Assembly: GCF_018141105.1 (NCBI RefSeq)
Contig: NZ_CP054839.1
Location: 6,203,411 to 6,267,410, forward strand
Origin: Saccharopolyspora erythraea
GTDB lineage: Bacteria; Actinomycetota; Actinomycetes; Mycobacteriales; Pseudonocardiaceae
DNA: 64,000 nt
Reading direction: 5' to 3'
Both the position numbers and the translations under genes were made by a program. The notes under the pieces were generated by a model. It saw only the letters and a list, made by a program, of their open reading frames with translations. It did not search any database and was not told where the DNA came from. Positions 24,974 through 34,720 of this stretch are shown here, piece by piece; positions within the stretch are counted from its first letter, which is position 1; the number at the start of each line of letters is the position of its first letter.

Positions 24974-26497
24974 ATGGCTTTGTATGCGGCGCCGGGTACG
25001 GCGGGTTCGGTCGTGGAGTACCGCTCGCGCTACGACCACTTCATCGGCGGCGAGTACGTGGCCCCGGCCGGGGGCGAGTACTTCGAGAACCCCACCCCGG
25101 TCACCGGCAAGACCTTCACCGAGATCGCCCGCGGCACCGCCGCCGACGTCGAGCGCGCGCTGGACGCCGCCGAAGGCGCCGCGCCGGCGTGGGGCCGCAC
25201 CTCGGCGGCGGAGCGGGCAGGCGTCCTGCTGCGCATCGCCGACCGGATGGAGCACAACCTCGAAAAGCTCGCGGTCGCCGAGAGCTGGGAGAACGGCAAG
25301 CCGGTGCGCGAGACGCTGGCCGCCGACCTGCCGCTGGCCATCGACCACTTCCGCTACTTCGCCGGCGCTCTGCGCGCCCAGGAGGGCTCGATCTCCCAGA
25401 TCGACGAGGACACCGTGGCCTACCACTTCCACGAGCCGCTGGGCGTGGTCGCCCAGATCATCCCGTGGAACTTCCCGATCCTGATGGCCACCTGGAAGCT
25501 CGCGCCCGCGCTGGCCGCGGGCAACGCCGTGGTCCTCAAGCCCGCCGAGCAGACCCCCGCCTCGATCCACGTGCTGCTCGACCTCATCGCCGACCTGCTG
25601 CCCGCGGGCGTGCTCAACGTGGTCAACGGCTTCGGCGTGGAGGCGGGCAAGCCGCTGGCCTCCAGCCCCCGGGTGCGCAAGGTCGCCTTCACCGGCGAGA
25701 CGACCACCGGCAGGCTGATCCTGCAGTACGCCAGCCAGAACATCATCCCGGTCACCGTCGAGCTCGGCGGCAAGAGCCCGAACATCTTCTTCGACGACGT
25801 CGCCGCCCAGAAGGACTCCTTCTACGACAAGGCACTGGAAGGGTTCACCATGTTCGCCCTCAACCAGGGCGAGGTCTGCACCTGCCCGTCGCGGGCGCTG
25901 ATCCAGTCCGGCATCTACGACGGGTTCCTGTCCGACGCCGTCGCGCGCACCGAGCGGATCAGGCAGGGCAACCCGCTGGACACCGAGACCCAGATCGGCG
26001 CGCAGGCCAGCAACGACCAGCTCGAGAAGATCCTGTCCTACATCGACATCGGCAGACAGGAGGGCGCCGAAGTCCTCACCGGCGGCCACCGCGTCGAGCT
26101 CGACGGCGACCTGGCGGGCGGCTACTACGTCGCGCCGACCATCTTCCAGGGACACAACAAACAGCGCATCTTCCAGGAAGAGATCTTCGGCCCCGTCGTC
26201 TCGGTCGCGAAGTTCGACGACTACACCGACGCGCTCAAGACCGCCAACGACACCCTCTACGGCCTCGGCGCCGGCGTGTGGTCCCGCGACGCGAGCACCG
26301 CCTACCGGGCCGGACGCGACATCCAGGCGGGCCGGGTGTGGGTCAACAACTACCACGCCTACCCCGCCCACGCCGCCTTCGGCGGCTACAAGCAGTCCGG
26401 CATCGGCCGCGAGACCCACAAGATGATGCTCGACCACTACCAGCAAACCAAGAACATGCTGGTGAGCTACTCCGACAACGCACTTGGCTTCTTCTGA
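24974..26497 (+). CDS. NAD-dependent (acet)aldehyde dehydrogenase
   Basis: 507 aa, AldB/ExaC type, oxidising aldehyde to acid. Motifs are [19 protein letters not shown], the NAD-binding [12 protein letters not shown], the general base Glu in [11 protein letters not shown], and the catalytic Cys in [11 protein letters not shown]. The C-terminal [13 protein letters not shown] is typical. GAGAGG is 7 nt before ATG. Its stop overlaps the adenylate kinase ATG (TGATG). It supplies acetate to the acetyl-CoA synthetase downstream. Confidence 0.95.
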   Translation: MALYAAPGTAGSVVEYRSRYDHFIGGEYVAPAGGEYFENPTPVTGKTFTEIARGTAADVERALDAAEGAAPAWGRTSAAERAGVLLRIADRMEHNLEKLAVAESWENGKPVRETLAADLPLAIDHFRYFAGALRAQEGSISQIDEDTVAYHFHEPLGVVAQIIPWNFPILMATWKLAPALAAGNAVVLKPAEQTPASIHVLLDLIADLLPAGVLNVVNGFGVEAGKPLASSPRVRKVAFTGETTTGRLILQYASQNIIPVTVELGGKSPNIFFDDVAAQKDSFYDKALEGFTMFALNQGEVCTCPSRALIQSGIYDGFLSDAVARTERIRQGNPLDTETQIGAQASNDQLEKILSYIDIGRQEGAEVLTGGHRVELDGDLAGGYYVAPTIFQGHNKQRIFQEEIFGPVVSVAKFDDYTDALKTANDTLYGLGAGVWSRDASTAYRAGRDIQAGRVWVNNYHAYPAHAAFGGYKQSGIGRETHKMMLDHYQQTKNMLVSYSDNALGFF

Positions 26498-27210
26498 TGG
26501 CGAAAGACCCACAGGATCAGCCCACACGATTGGTCCTGTTAGGACCGCCAGGCGCCGGAAAGGGGACCCAGGCGCACGCGATCGCGACCAAGCTGGACGT
26601 GCCGCACATATCCACCGGCGACATCTTCCGGCGCGCCATCGAGGAAGGCAGCGACCTCGGTCTCGTCGCGAAAGCCCACATGGTCAGCGGTGAGCTGGTG
26701 CCGGACGGCATCACCATGACGATGGTGAGCAGGAGACTGGGAGAGGAAGACGCCTCCAAGGGGTTCCTCCTCGACGGGTTCCCACGAAACCTGGGCCAGG
26801 CACGGTACCTGGACGAAACGCTGCGCCGGTCCGGCGACGTCGTGGAGCTCGTGCTGGAACTGCACGTTCCCGCTGAGGACATCGTGCGGCGCCTCAGCGG
26901 AAGGCGCACGTGCGGGCAGTGCGGCCGGAGCTGGCACGTGGAGTTCAATCCGACAAGAGTGGAAGGGATTTGCGACACGTGCGCCGGCTCCCTCCACCAG
27001 CGCCAAGACGATCACCAGGACTCGGTCCGACGCCGCCTGGAACTCCACGAGCAGGAAACCGCTCCCCTGGCCGGGTACTACCAGGACAAGGGCGTGCTTT
27101 CGCGCGTCGACGCGGCCGGAACAGTCGAAGTCGTCAGCGAACGCGTCCTGGCCGTGCTCACCGCGCACAGCGCCGGGTCGAGGACGGAAGCAACGCCGTC
27201 GCAACGGTGA
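26497..27210 (+). CDS. adk: Adenylate kinase, zinc-lid type, in the acetate operon
   Basis: 237 aa. It has the P-loop LLGPPGAGKGTQA, the AMP site STGDIFRRAI and DGFPRNLGQA, and a four-Cys lid (CGQCGRSWH and CDTCAG). It is coupled to the aldehyde dehydrogenase by TGATG. An adk normally sits in a ribosomal-protein operon, so this is probably a second copy. Acetyl-CoA synthetase downstream produces AMP and PPi, and Adk turns AMP plus ATP into two ADP. The pairing therefore makes metabolic sense. Confidence 0.93.
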   Translation: MAKDPQDQPTRLVLLGPPGAGKGTQAHAIATKLDVPHISTGDIFRRAIEEGSDLGLVAKAHMVSGELVPDGITMTMVSRRLGEEDASKGFLLDGFPRNLGQARYLDETLRRSGDVVELVLELHVPAEDIVRRLSGRRTCGQCGRSWHVEFNPTRVEGICDTCAGSLHQRQDDHQDSVRRRLELHEQETAPLAGYYQDKGVLSRVDAAGTVEVVSERVLAVLTAHSAGSRTEATPSQR

Positions 27211-27223
27211 AAACCACAGGTTG

Positions 27224-27253
27224 CTCGGACCGCCCGCCGGCGGGTGGTCCGAG
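27224..27253 (+). terminator. 30-nt hairpin between adk and acetyl-CoA synthetase genes
   Basis: CTCGGACCGCCCGCC pairs with CGGGTGGTCCGAG and flanking bases, about 13 bp plus a tight loop and one G-T. No U-run follows, so it may be a partial terminator or processing point that sets a different level for the synthetase. Confidence 0.55.
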
Positions 27254-27274
27254 CCGTGAACGGAAATAGCGATC

Positions 27275-29281
27275 ATGTCGTCAAAACGCGTCGAGAGGTT
27301 GGAAGTGGGCAAGCACTCTCAAAACACTTTGGACAACCTCATCCACGAAGAGCGGATCTTCCCGCCGTCCGGGGAGTTCGCCGCCCAAGCCAATGCGACG
27401 TCGGAGCTCTACGCCCAGGCCGACGCCGACCGTGAGGCGTTCTGGGCCGACCAGGCCCGCCACCTGCACTGGGACACCGAGTGGGAGCAGGTGCTGGACT
27501 GGTCCGGCGCCCCGTTCGCCAAGTGGTTCGTCGGCGGCAAGCTCAACGTCGCCTACAACTGTGTGGACCGCCACGTCGAGGCCGGCAACGGCGACCGGGT
27601 CGCCATCTACTGGGAGGGCGAACCGGGCGACTCCCGCGCCATCACCTACGCCGAACTGGCACGCGAGGTGGCCCGCACGGCCAACGCGCTGGCCTCGCTC
27701 GGTGTCGGCGCGGGCGACCGGGTCGCGATCTACCTGCCGATGCTGCCCGAAGCGGTCTACTCGATGCTGGCCTGCGCCCGGCTGGGCGCCCTGCACAGCG
27801 TCGTGTTCGGCGGGTTCTCCTCCGAAGCGCTGCGCACCCGCATCAACGACGCCGAGGCCAAGGTCGTCATCACCGCCGACGGCCAGTACCGCCGCGGCAA
27901 GGCCATGCCCCTCAAGACCAACGTCGACGAGGCCGTGGCCGCCACCCCCAGCGTCGAACACGTCCTCGTGGTCCAGCGCACCAAGACCGACGTCGAGTGG
28001 AACACCGACCGCGACAAGTGGTGGCACGAGACCGTCGAAGGCCAGCCCGAGGCCCACACCCCGGAGTTCTTCGACGCCGAGCACCCGCTGTTCATCCTCT
28101 ACACCTCCGGCACCACCGGACGCCCCAAGGGCATCCTGCACACCTCCGGCGGCTACCTCACCCAGGCCGCCTACACCCACCGCACCGTCTTCGACCTCAA
28201 ACCCGACACCGACGTCTACTGGTGCACCGCCGACATCGGCTGGGTCACCGGCCACACCTACATCGTCTACGGGCCACTGGCCAACGGCGCCTCCCAGGTC
28301 ATCTACGAAGGCACCCCCAACACCCCGCACGAAGGCCGCCACTGGGAAATCGTGGCCAAGTACGGCGTCACGCTCTACTACACCGCGCCCACCACCATCC
28401 GCACCTTCATGAAATGGGGCGCCGAGATCCCCGCCCGCTACGACCTGTCCTCACTGCGGGTCCTCGGCAGCGTCGGTGAACCGATCAACCCCGAGGCCTG
28501 GATGTGGTACCGCGAACACATCGGCGGCAACCACGCCCCCATCGTCGACACCTGGTGGCAAACCGAAACCGGCGCGATCATGATCTCGCCGCTGCCCGGC
28601 GTCACCGCCACCAAACCCGGCTCCGCCCAGGTCCCACTGCCCGGCATCTCCGCCAAGGTCGTCAACGAGCAGGGCGAGCAGGTCGGCCCCGGCGGCGGCG
28701 GACTGCTCGTGCTCGACCAACCCTGGCCCGCGATGCTGCGCGGCATCTGGGGCGACGACGACCGCTACCGCGAAACCTACTGGTCCAAATTCGCCGACAA
28801 GGGCTACTACTTCGCCGGCGACGGCGCCAAATACGACGACGACGGCGACCTCTGGCTACTCGGCCGCGTCGACGACGTCATGAACGTCTCCGGCCACCGG
28901 ATCTCGACCACCGAGGTCGAATCCGCCCTGGTCTCCCACCCCACCGTGGCCGAGGCCGCCGTGGTCGGCGCCAGCGACCCCACCACCGGACAAGGCATCG
29001 TCGCCTTCGTCATCCTGCGCGGCGGCACCGACGACGAAGCCTCCGGCGAAGCCGCCATCAAGGCCCTGCGCGACCACGTCGCCCACGAAATCGGCCCCAT
29101 AGCCAAACCCCGCCAGATCATGGTCGTGCCCGAGCTGCCCAAGACCCGCTCCGGCAAGATCATGCGACGGCTCCTGCGCGACGTCGCCGAAAACCGCGAG
29201 ATCGGCGACGTCTCCACCCTCGCCGACTCCTCCGTGATGGATCTCATCTCCGCCGGACTGGGCAAATCCACCGAGGACTGA
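27275..29281 (+). CDS. acsA: Acetyl-CoA synthetase (AMP-forming)
   Basis: 668 aa. It activates acetate to acetyl-CoA through acetyl-AMP. Family blocks are the P-loop-like [37 protein letters not shown], the hinge [15 protein letters not shown], and the C-terminal [11 protein letters not shown] with the acetylatable Lys. ATG 27275 has a weak ribosome-binding site; an in-frame GTG at 27305 with GAGAGG 6 nt upstream is a good alternative. It completes the route from alcohol to acetyl-CoA in this region. Confidence 0.95.
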   Translation: MSSKRVERLEVGKHSQNTLDNLIHEERIFPPSGEFAAQANATSELYAQADADREAFWADQARHLHWDTEWEQVLDWSGAPFAKWFVGGKLNVAYNCVDRHVEAGNGDRVAIYWEGEPGDSRAITYAELAREVARTANALASLGVGAGDRVAIYLPMLPEAVYSMLACARLGALHSVVFGGFSSEALRTRINDAEAKVVITADGQYRRGKAMPLKTNVDEAVAATPSVEHVLVVQRTKTDVEWNTDRDKWWHETVEGQPEAHTPEFFDAEHPLFILYTSGTTGRPKGILHTSGGYLTQAAYTHRTVFDLKPDTDVYWCTADIGWVTGHTYIVYGPLANGASQVIYEGTPNTPHEGRHWEIVAKYGVTLYYTAPTTIRTFMKWGAEIPARYDLSSLRVLGSVGEPINPEAWMWYREHIGGNHAPIVDTWWQTETGAIMISPLPGVTATKPGSAQVPLPGISAKVVNEQGEQVGPGGGGLLVLDQPWPAMLRGIWGDDDRYRETYWSKFADKGYYFAGDGAKYDDDGDLWLLGRVDDVMNVSGHRISTTEVESALVSHPTVAEAAVVGASDPTTGQGIVAFVILRGGTDDEASGEAAIKALRDHVAHEIGPIAKPRQIMVVPELPKTRSGKIMRRLLRDVAENREIGDVSTLADSSVMDLISAGLGKSTED

Positions 29282-29294
29282 AGACCACAAGACC

Positions 29295-29344
29295 ACCGCC
29301 CGGCAGGCCGACGCCCCGACTCTGTCCCCGGCCTACCGGGCGGT
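29295..29344 (+). terminator. Terminator after acetyl-CoA synthetase
   Basis: ACCGCCCGGCAGGCCG and CGGCCTACCGGGCGGT form a long stem with a mismatch, followed by TTT, 13 nt after the stop codon. Confidence 0.7.
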
Positions 29345-29406
29345 TTCCACGTGCCGTCGTTTCGGCGCAGTTCTCTACTCGCAGACAACGCGAGTCACAC
29401 CGAAAA

Positions 29407-29419
29407 CCTGTCCGTTCGG
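29407..29419 (+). promoter_or_regulatory. Partial match to the alcohol-regulon motif
   Basis: CCTGTCCGTTCGG differs by one base from the inverted form of the motif core (CCTGTCCGATCGG). It lies about 115 nt before the zinc alcohol dehydrogenase ATG. The match is weaker than at the other three sites. Confidence 0.35.
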
Positions 29420-29533
29420 AGAGCTCCCCCGTCAGCTTGCGGCGGTTACAAAGGAGTCCTGGTTCCGCGACACCGAAAACGTTCGCCCCTACAACGAATC
29501 AACACCGGATTCCAACCGGCTACAGGAGTCACC

Positions 29534-30547
29534 ATGAAAGCCGCCGTCGTCCACGACTTCGCCAAGGAACTGACACTTGCCGAGGTCCCCAAGCCCGAAC
29601 CGGGTCCGGGCGAAGTCGTCGTGAAGATCGAAACGTCCGGCCTGTGCCACACCGATATCCACGCGGCGCACGGTGATTGGCCGGTCAAGCCCAACCTCCC
29701 GCTCATCCCCGGCCACGAGGGCGTCGGCATCGTCGAGAGCGTCGGCGCGGAGGTGACCGAAGTCGCCGAAGGCGACCGGGTGGCCATCCCGTGGCTCGGC
29801 GTCGCTTGCGGCATCTGCGACTACTGCACCAGCGGTTGGGAAACGCTGTGCGAGAAGCAGCTCAACACCGGCTATTTCATCGACGGCGGCTACGCCGAGT
29901 ACGCCAAGGCATCGGCGAAGTACGTCGCCAAGGTCCCGGACGGCGTGGACCCGTTGGACGCCGCACCGCTCACCTGCGCGGGCGTGACGACCTACAAGGC
30001 GGTGAAGCTTTCCGGCGCCCGCCCGGCCGCCACCGTCGCCGTGTTCGGCATCGGCGGACTCGGCCATCTCGCCCTCCAGTACGCCAAGATCTTCGGTGCG
30101 AGGGTCATCGCGGTCGACGTGGTGGACGAGAAGCTCGAACTCGCCCGGGAACTCGGGGCTGACCACACCATCAACGCCCTCACCGAGGACCCCGTGGAGG
30201 CGATCAAGGACCTCGGTGGCGCCGACGCCGCGATCTCGGTCGCGGTGGCGCCGAAGGCGTTCGAACAGGCCTACAGCTCGCTGCGCCGAGGCGGTAAACT
30301 CGTGTTCGTCGCGCTGCCCGCGGACAACCAGGTGCAACTGCCGATCTTCGAGACGGTTCTCAACGGCATCACCATCATCGGCTCTATCGTGGGCACGCGG
30401 GGTGACCTGGACGAGGTCTTCAGGCTGCACCAGCAAGGTCGTACCAGGGTGATCCGGGAAAGTCGTCGCCTCGAAGAGGTCAACACCTGCTTCGAGGAAG
30501 TCGAGAAGGGACAGGTCAAAGCCCGGCTTGTGTTCGACCTGCGCTGA
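29534..30547 (+). CDS. adhP: Zinc-dependent alcohol dehydrogenase (AdhP-like)
   Basis: 337 aa, medium-chain ADH. The catalytic zinc is held by Cys in GLCHTDIHAAHGDW, by GHEGVGIVE, and by Cys in APLTCAGVTTYKA; the structural zinc cysteines are in ACGICDYCTSGWETLC. The NAD fold is FGIGGLGHLALQYAK. AGGAG lies 7 nt before ATG. It oxidises primary alcohols such as ethanol with free NAD, an NAD-linked alternative to the mycofactocin-linked enzymes. It has its own upstream region after the terminator. Confidence 0.94.
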   Translation: MKAAVVHDFAKELTLAEVPKPEPGPGEVVVKIETSGLCHTDIHAAHGDWPVKPNLPLIPGHEGVGIVESVGAEVTEVAEGDRVAIPWLGVACGICDYCTSGWETLCEKQLNTGYFIDGGYAEYAKASAKYVAKVPDGVDPLDAAPLTCAGVTTYKAVKLSGARPAATVAVFGIGGLGHLALQYAKIFGARVIAVDVVDEKLELARELGADHTINALTEDPVEAIKDLGGADAAISVAVAPKAFEQAYSSLRRGGKLVFVALPADNQVQLPIFETVLNGITIIGSIVGTRGDLDEVFRLHQQGRTRVIRESRRLEEVNTCFEEVEKGQVKARLVFDLR

Positions 30548-30676
30548 CTGCGCCGACTCCGAATCCGCTTGGCTCCTGCGCTTCGGTCAGCACGGTGTCG
30601 GTGTACGCAGAACACGCGATGAGCAACACCGCACCGACAGCTGAATAACCTTTATTGCAGCTCGTCACTGCGGCAA

Positions 30677-30716
30677 GCAGGCGGCGCGGTGTGCTCCGGC
30701 ACACCGCACTGCCTGC
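30677..30716 (+). terminator. Hairpin downstream of the zinc alcohol dehydrogenase
   Basis: GCGGTGTGC/GCACACCGC (9 bp, 4-nt loop) with an outer GCAGGC/GCCTGC extension, about 130 nt past the stop. No T-run follows. The remaining sequence from 30548 to 30917 shows nothing I can support as a gene. Confidence 0.5.
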
Positions 30717-30917
30717 GATTGTGTTGCCAGTACGGCGTAGCCCCCTGTACCGCGCCAAAAACTCGATTCGTTTGCGTGATCTGGGATTTCGTTGAGCCTT
30801 GCAATCGCGCCATGATCGCGGATCGTTGCTGCTTCGACTGGTGTACACGGCGTCGGTGACGGTGTTCGGCGGCCGTAGCGAGCCTGTCAAGTGGTTTGTG
30901 TATATGTCTTTGGCGGG

Positions 30918-31165
30918 TCAGTTGAGGTAGGTGTCGAGTCGGTCGGGGAAGTAAAGTGCGAGGGCGCCGGGGCTTGTTTCCAGCCGTGGACGGTGGCGCC
31001 TTCGACCAGGCGTGCGGGGGCGTTGCGCTGGTGGGCGGGTAGTCCGCGTTGCTCGGCGCGCTTGCGGGCTCGTTTGTCTTCGATGTCGCGGGTGGCCAGC
31101 CACAACAGCTTGATCACCGCGTCGTCGGAGGGGAAGTGCCCACGGTTTTCGATGATCTTCACGAA
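30918..31165 (-). pseudogene. IS256-family transposase C-terminal fragment
   Basis: IIENRGHFPSDDAVIKLLWLA, DIEDKRARKRAEQRG and RLVEGATVHGWKQ are the end of a mutator-type (IS256) transposase. The final ALALYFPDRLDTYLN lies in another frame, so there is a frameshift near 30985. The fragment is cut off abruptly at its upstream side, exactly where the 61-bp repeat (31174-31234) begins. Confidence 0.75.
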
Positions 31166-31173
31166 GACAACGT

Positions 31174-31234
31174 CAAACAGCCCGCTGACCTGCGCTTACG
31201 CGCCAGTCAGCGGGCTGTTTCGACCGTCGGGACC
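31174..31234. repeat. Left copy of a ~61-bp direct repeat (terminator plus tRNA-end-like bases)
   Basis: Contains the strong stem CAGCCCGCTGAC...GTCAGCGGGCTG with a TGCGC/GCGC inner stem, followed by GACCGTCGGGAC. The same sequence, with about six differences, recurs in the same orientation at 58101-58161. In the right copy it continues into a tRNA-3'-half-like sequence. It is a candidate duplicated attachment core of an integrated element. Confidence 0.7.
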
Positions 31235-31556
31235 AGTGTGCCCGGCGCAGTAAAGGAGTCGATATTCGCAGCTGCCCGGATGTGCAGGGTCTGCCTCGAC
31301 GACCGTCTCGGTGTCTGCCCATTCACAGTCCTGGGAACGACTTGGTCGGCCACCGACCCTCCGATTGCGTGGCGTCCGCGCGGTGGCCAGTGCCAGAATT
31401 GCGCCGGGGCCGCCTGTCACGCCCACCGCATTCCGGACGAGCAACAAGCGCTGCCCGAACGGCACGTCGTCGCTGGCGGCCGGTCCACCAGCACCGTGAT
31501 AACCGTGGACGCCCTGGGCGTGCCCCGCACGGGGCCGCGGCACACAGATCACTGCA
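31235..31556. other. Unassigned stretch
   Basis: About 320 bp between the repeat and the acyl-CoA synthetase stop. Frames are open in several registers because of GC content, but I recognise no protein-like reading, repeat or RNA. Confidence 0.45.
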
Positions 31557-33686
31557 TCACGCACGTCCGGACTTCTCGTCATCGATACGGCGAACCAGCG
31601 CGTCGAGCGCGACGACCCCTTCGGTGCGCACGAGGACCGGGTTCGCCTCTGCCTCCACTATGGACGGATGCTCGACCGCGAGGCGTGACAGCGCGACCAC
31701 AGCGTCGGCCAGCGCCGGGATGTCGCCAGCCGGCGCGCCGCGGTGCCCCTTGAGCACAGCCAGACCGGCGACCTCGTCGATCATCTGCTGCGCAGTCGCT
31801 CGATCCACCGGGGCCAGCCGGACGGCGCTGTCGTCGTACAGCTCGGCCTGCACACCGCCGGTGGAGAGCACCACGACCGGGCCGACGTCCGGGCTACGCC
31901 GGTAGCCGACCAGCACCTCCGCCACGCCTTTTTCCGCCATCGGCTGCACGAGCACCCGGTCGACAGTGATTCCGGCCCTTTCCGCGACGTCGACGGCGAT
32001 CTTGCGAACAGCGGCGCGCAGCGCGTCGGCGTCGGCGACACCGAGGACGACGCCGCCGACGTCGGTCTTGTGCGCGAGCTGGTCGGAAAGCGCTTTGACC
32101 ACGACCGGGTAGCCGAAGGGCAGGGTGATCTCGTCGTCGATCGAGGCGGTCTTGAGCGCCACCGACGGCAGGGGCGGGACACCGCCACCGGCGAGCAGCT
32201 CGGCCGACGCCTGCTCGTCGAGAAGCCGGGGAGTGCCCTCAGGCAGACCGGCGATCCGCTTCGGGTCGATGGTGGCCGACCGGCGGGAGAACGCGGCGGC
32301 GATCGCGTCCGCGCAGGACTCGGGAGTGCGGAAGGCGGGAACGCCGGAGGATGCGAGCAGATTCGCCGCGTCTGGAGCCTCAGGCAGTGCGAAACCGACA
32401 ACCGGGACGGCATGCCCGCCGCGCTCGGCCAGCGCCTGCACGGCTAGCTCGGGGTTGAGCCGGGCCGAGGAGCCGATGACGAACAGGACCAGGTCGAACT
32501 CACCGGAGTCCTGCAGCTCGCGCAGCGCCGCGGAGACGACGTCGTGCTTCGCGCCGGCCAGGCCGAGATCGGCGATCAAGCTGTGCGGCACCGGGGCACC
32601 CGCGGCGGCCATGCGCTCGACAAGCTCGTGGCTGGGCCCGCGCACGGACAGGCCGCGCAACGCCAGCTGGTCCACCATGATCGCCGCGCCGCCGCCGGTG
32701 GTGGTGACGACGCCGACCCTCGGTCGGGCGGGGCCGTCCGAGGGAATCCGCTCCAGCAGCGCCGGGGCCTCGCACAGGCCCTCGAAAGTGGCGACCCGGA
32801 CGAAACCGCACGCCCGGAAGAATGCCTCCGCCTCGCTGTCCTCCCCGGCTAGGGCACCGGTGTGCGACACGGTGAGCGCCGCCGCCTCATCGGAGCGGCC
32901 CAGCTTGTAGACCGCGACCGGTTTGCCCGCGCGGTGGGCCGCGGCTGCGAAGTCGGCCAGGTCGCCGGCGTGTCGCAGCGACTCCAGGAACAGCGCGTAG
33001 GAGGTGATTTCCGGGTCGTCCAGGGTCGCCGAGCAAATCTCCCCCAGCGACAGGTCCGCCTCGCCGCCGGTGGAGACCAGGCCGGCGAACCCGATCCCGC
33101 GGCCGCGCGCCCGGGACACCATCGCGCCGATCACGCTGCCCGACTGCGAGGCGACGAAGATGCCGCCGGTCGGGGTATCCGCCTCGCCGAATGCGGCATT
33201 GCCGGTGAGCATGACGCCGTTGCGCGGGTTGACCACGCCGAGGCTGGACGGGCCGACGACCCGCGTCGGCCCCTGCGCGGCGGCAGCGCGCAGCCGGTCC
33301 TCGCGCGCCTTGCCCTCCGCGCCTTCCTCCGCGAAGCCGGAAGACAGCACGGTGACCACCGGCACGCCGAGGCGGGCGGCCTCGGCCACGGTGTCGACGG
33401 CGGCGTCGGCGCCGGTCATCACGTAGACGTGGTCGGGCACGGCTGGCAGCGCGGACAGCCTCGGGTACGCCTTCTCCCCCTGGACGGTCTCCCTACGCGG
33501 GTTGACGAACCAGGCGGTGCCCTCGTAGCCGGCCGCCGCGAGGAACCGCTGGGGGCGGCCGGTCGTCTTCTTCGGGTCGTCGGAGGCTCCCACGATCGCG
33601 ACCGACGCGGGGTGCAGCAACGGGCCGGACAGCGCGGCCACGCCCGGAGCGCGGTCAGCCTGCGACGGTGTGGGGTTCGGTGCCAT
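31557..33686 (-). CDS. ADP-forming acyl-CoA synthetase (acetate-CoA ligase family)
   Basis: 709 aa, fused alpha-beta type. The CoA-binding domain is HPASVAIVGASDDPKKTTGRP; the succinyl-CoA-synthetase-like part has SQSGSVIGAMV and the phospho-His region LTVSHTGALAGEDSEAEA; the C-terminal ATP-grasp domain has FGYPVVVKALSDQLAHKTDVGGV and EAEANPVLV. It converts an acyl acid, CoA and ATP to acyl-CoA plus ADP, reversibly. It diverges from a TesB-type thioesterase across a GntR-type operator, which suggests shared control with the cluster to 43.6 kb. The acyl substrate is unknown. Confidence 0.88.
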   Translation of the reverse strand: MAPNPTPSQADRAPGVAALSGPLLHPASVAIVGASDDPKKTTGRPQRFLAAAGYEGTAWFVNPRRETVQGEKAYPRLSALPAVPDHVYVMTGADAAVDTVAEAARLGVPVVTVLSSGFAEEGAEGKAREDRLRAAAAQGPTRVVGPSSLGVVNPRNGVMLTGNAAFGEADTPTGGIFVASQSGSVIGAMVSRARGRGIGFAGLVSTGGEADLSLGEICSATLDDPEITSYALFLESLRHAGDLADFAAAAHRAGKPVAVYKLGRSDEAAALTVSHTGALAGEDSEAEAFFRACGFVRVATFEGLCEAPALLERIPSDGPARPRVGVVTTTGGGAAIMVDQLALRGLSVRGPSHELVERMAAAGAPVPHSLIADLGLAGAKHDVVSAALRELQDSGEFDLVLFVIGSSARLNPELAVQALAERGGHAVPVVGFALPEAPDAANLLASSGVPAFRTPESCADAIAAAFSRRSATIDPKRIAGLPEGTPRLLDEQASAELLAGGGVPPLPSVALKTASIDDEITLPFGYPVVVKALSDQLAHKTDVGGVVLGVADADALRAAVRKIAVDVAERAGITVDRVLVQPMAEKGVAEVLVGYRRSPDVGPVVVLSTGGVQAELYDDSAVRLAPVDRATAQQMIDEVAGLAVLKGHRGAPAGDIPALADAVVALSRLAVEHPSIVEAEANPVLVRTEGVVALDALVRRIDDEKSGRA

Positions 33687-33744
33687 CGGCTCTCCTCGGC
33701 TGAATGCGGCGTGTCACCGGACCGAACCGGCGCCACCTTGCTCA

Positions 33745-33760
33745 ATACTCTATAGACTAT
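33745..33760. promoter_or_regulatory. GntR-type operator, copy 1
   Basis: ATACTCTATAGACTAT, an imperfect palindrome in the 93-bp gap between the divergent acyl-CoA synthetase and thioesterase genes. It shares ATACTCTATAGA with the perfect palindrome at 43484-43500 beside the GntR gene. Confidence 0.65.
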
Positions 33761-33779
33761 TTGCTGTAGTGTCTGCGGT

Positions 33780-34679
33780 GTGGACCACATTGACACGGAA
33801 CGCCCCGATGCCGGACTCAGCGGCGACGAAACCTCTCTGCCCGGAGTGATCAACCGGACCCCGCTCGCCGATCGGATCGCACTGCGCCGCGAGGACGGAT
33901 GCCTGGAGGGCTCCCCCGTCGCCGGGTTCGACCAGCGCGTGTTCGGCGGCCACCTGCTCGCCCAACTCGTCCTGGCGGCCGGCGCACACGCACCTGCCCG
34001 CCGGGTCGTCGAGTCGCTGCACGTCTGTTTCCTCCGCCCCGGACGACCGGACGAGTCGATCGCGTACCAGGTCCGAACCGTCCGAACGGGCCGCACCCGC
34101 ACCGTGCTCGCCGTCGGTGCCGAGCAGTCGGGACGCGAACTGGTCACCGGCCTCGTCTCGCTGGGCCCCGGCGAGAGGAACAGCTCCACCGCCTCGGTGC
34201 GGCCGCCTCAGGTTCCGGAACCCGAATCGCTCCCCTCACTCCCGCAGCGGCGGACCGCCGGGCTACCCGCGGACGGGGTCCGACTGCCGCCGCACGGCGA
34301 CTGGCGCACCGCCTCCCGGCCGCTCGACGTGCGCCCGGTGGACGATCCATCGGCACCGCGCTGCCTGTGGCTGCGAGCCGACCCGGTTCCGGGCGCCGAC
34401 AGCCATCTGCGGCGCGCGGTGCTGGCGTTCGCATCGGACCGCTCGCTGGTGCCGGTGATCGCCCGGGACCGCGGCGAGCGGGCGGGCCTGCACCGGCCCG
34501 CGGCCAGCGCGGACCACGCGATGTGGTTCCACACCGACTCCGAGCCGGGCAACTGGTTGCTCTACGTGCAGGACTGCCCGGCCGCCGGGGAGCGCGGCGG
34601 GCTGGCCCGCGGCACCCTCTTCGAGAGGGACGGCCGAGTCGTGGCGTCAGTCGCCCAGCACGCCGTGCTGCTCGACTGA
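33780..34679 (+). CDS. tesB: Acyl-CoA thioesterase II (TesB family)
   Basis: 299 aa, double hot-dog thioesterase releasing free acid and CoA. Motifs are RVFGGHLLAQLVLAA in the first half and the second hot-dog with LAFASDRSLVP, SADHAMWFHTD (catalytic Asp/His environment) and GRGTLFERDGRVVASVAQHAV-like residues at the end. It begins at a GTG with no clear ribosome-binding site, 20 nt past the operator, so the transcript may be leaderless or nearly so. It converges on the bifunctional enzyme gene. Confidence 0.86.
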   Translation: MDHIDTERPDAGLSGDETSLPGVINRTPLADRIALRREDGCLEGSPVAGFDQRVFGGHLLAQLVLAAGAHAPARRVVESLHVCFLRPGRPDESIAYQVRTVRTGRTRTVLAVGAEQSGRELVTGLVSLGPGERNSSTASVRPPQVPEPESLPSLPQRRTAGLPADGVRLPPHGDWRTASRPLDVRPVDDPSAPRCLWLRADPVPGADSHLRRAVLAFASDRSLVPVIARDRGERAGLHRPAASADHAMWFHTDSEPGNWLLYVQDCPAAGERGGLARGTLFERDGRVVASVAQHAVLLD

Positions 34680-34720
34680 CCGATCTCCTGAGACGACGGC
34701 GAACGGACAGCGCGGTCCGG

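Noticed and set aside
31235-31556. Overlapping open frames of 120-230 codons on both strands
   Set aside because: No protein-like composition, motif or ribosome-binding site; openness is explained by GC content.
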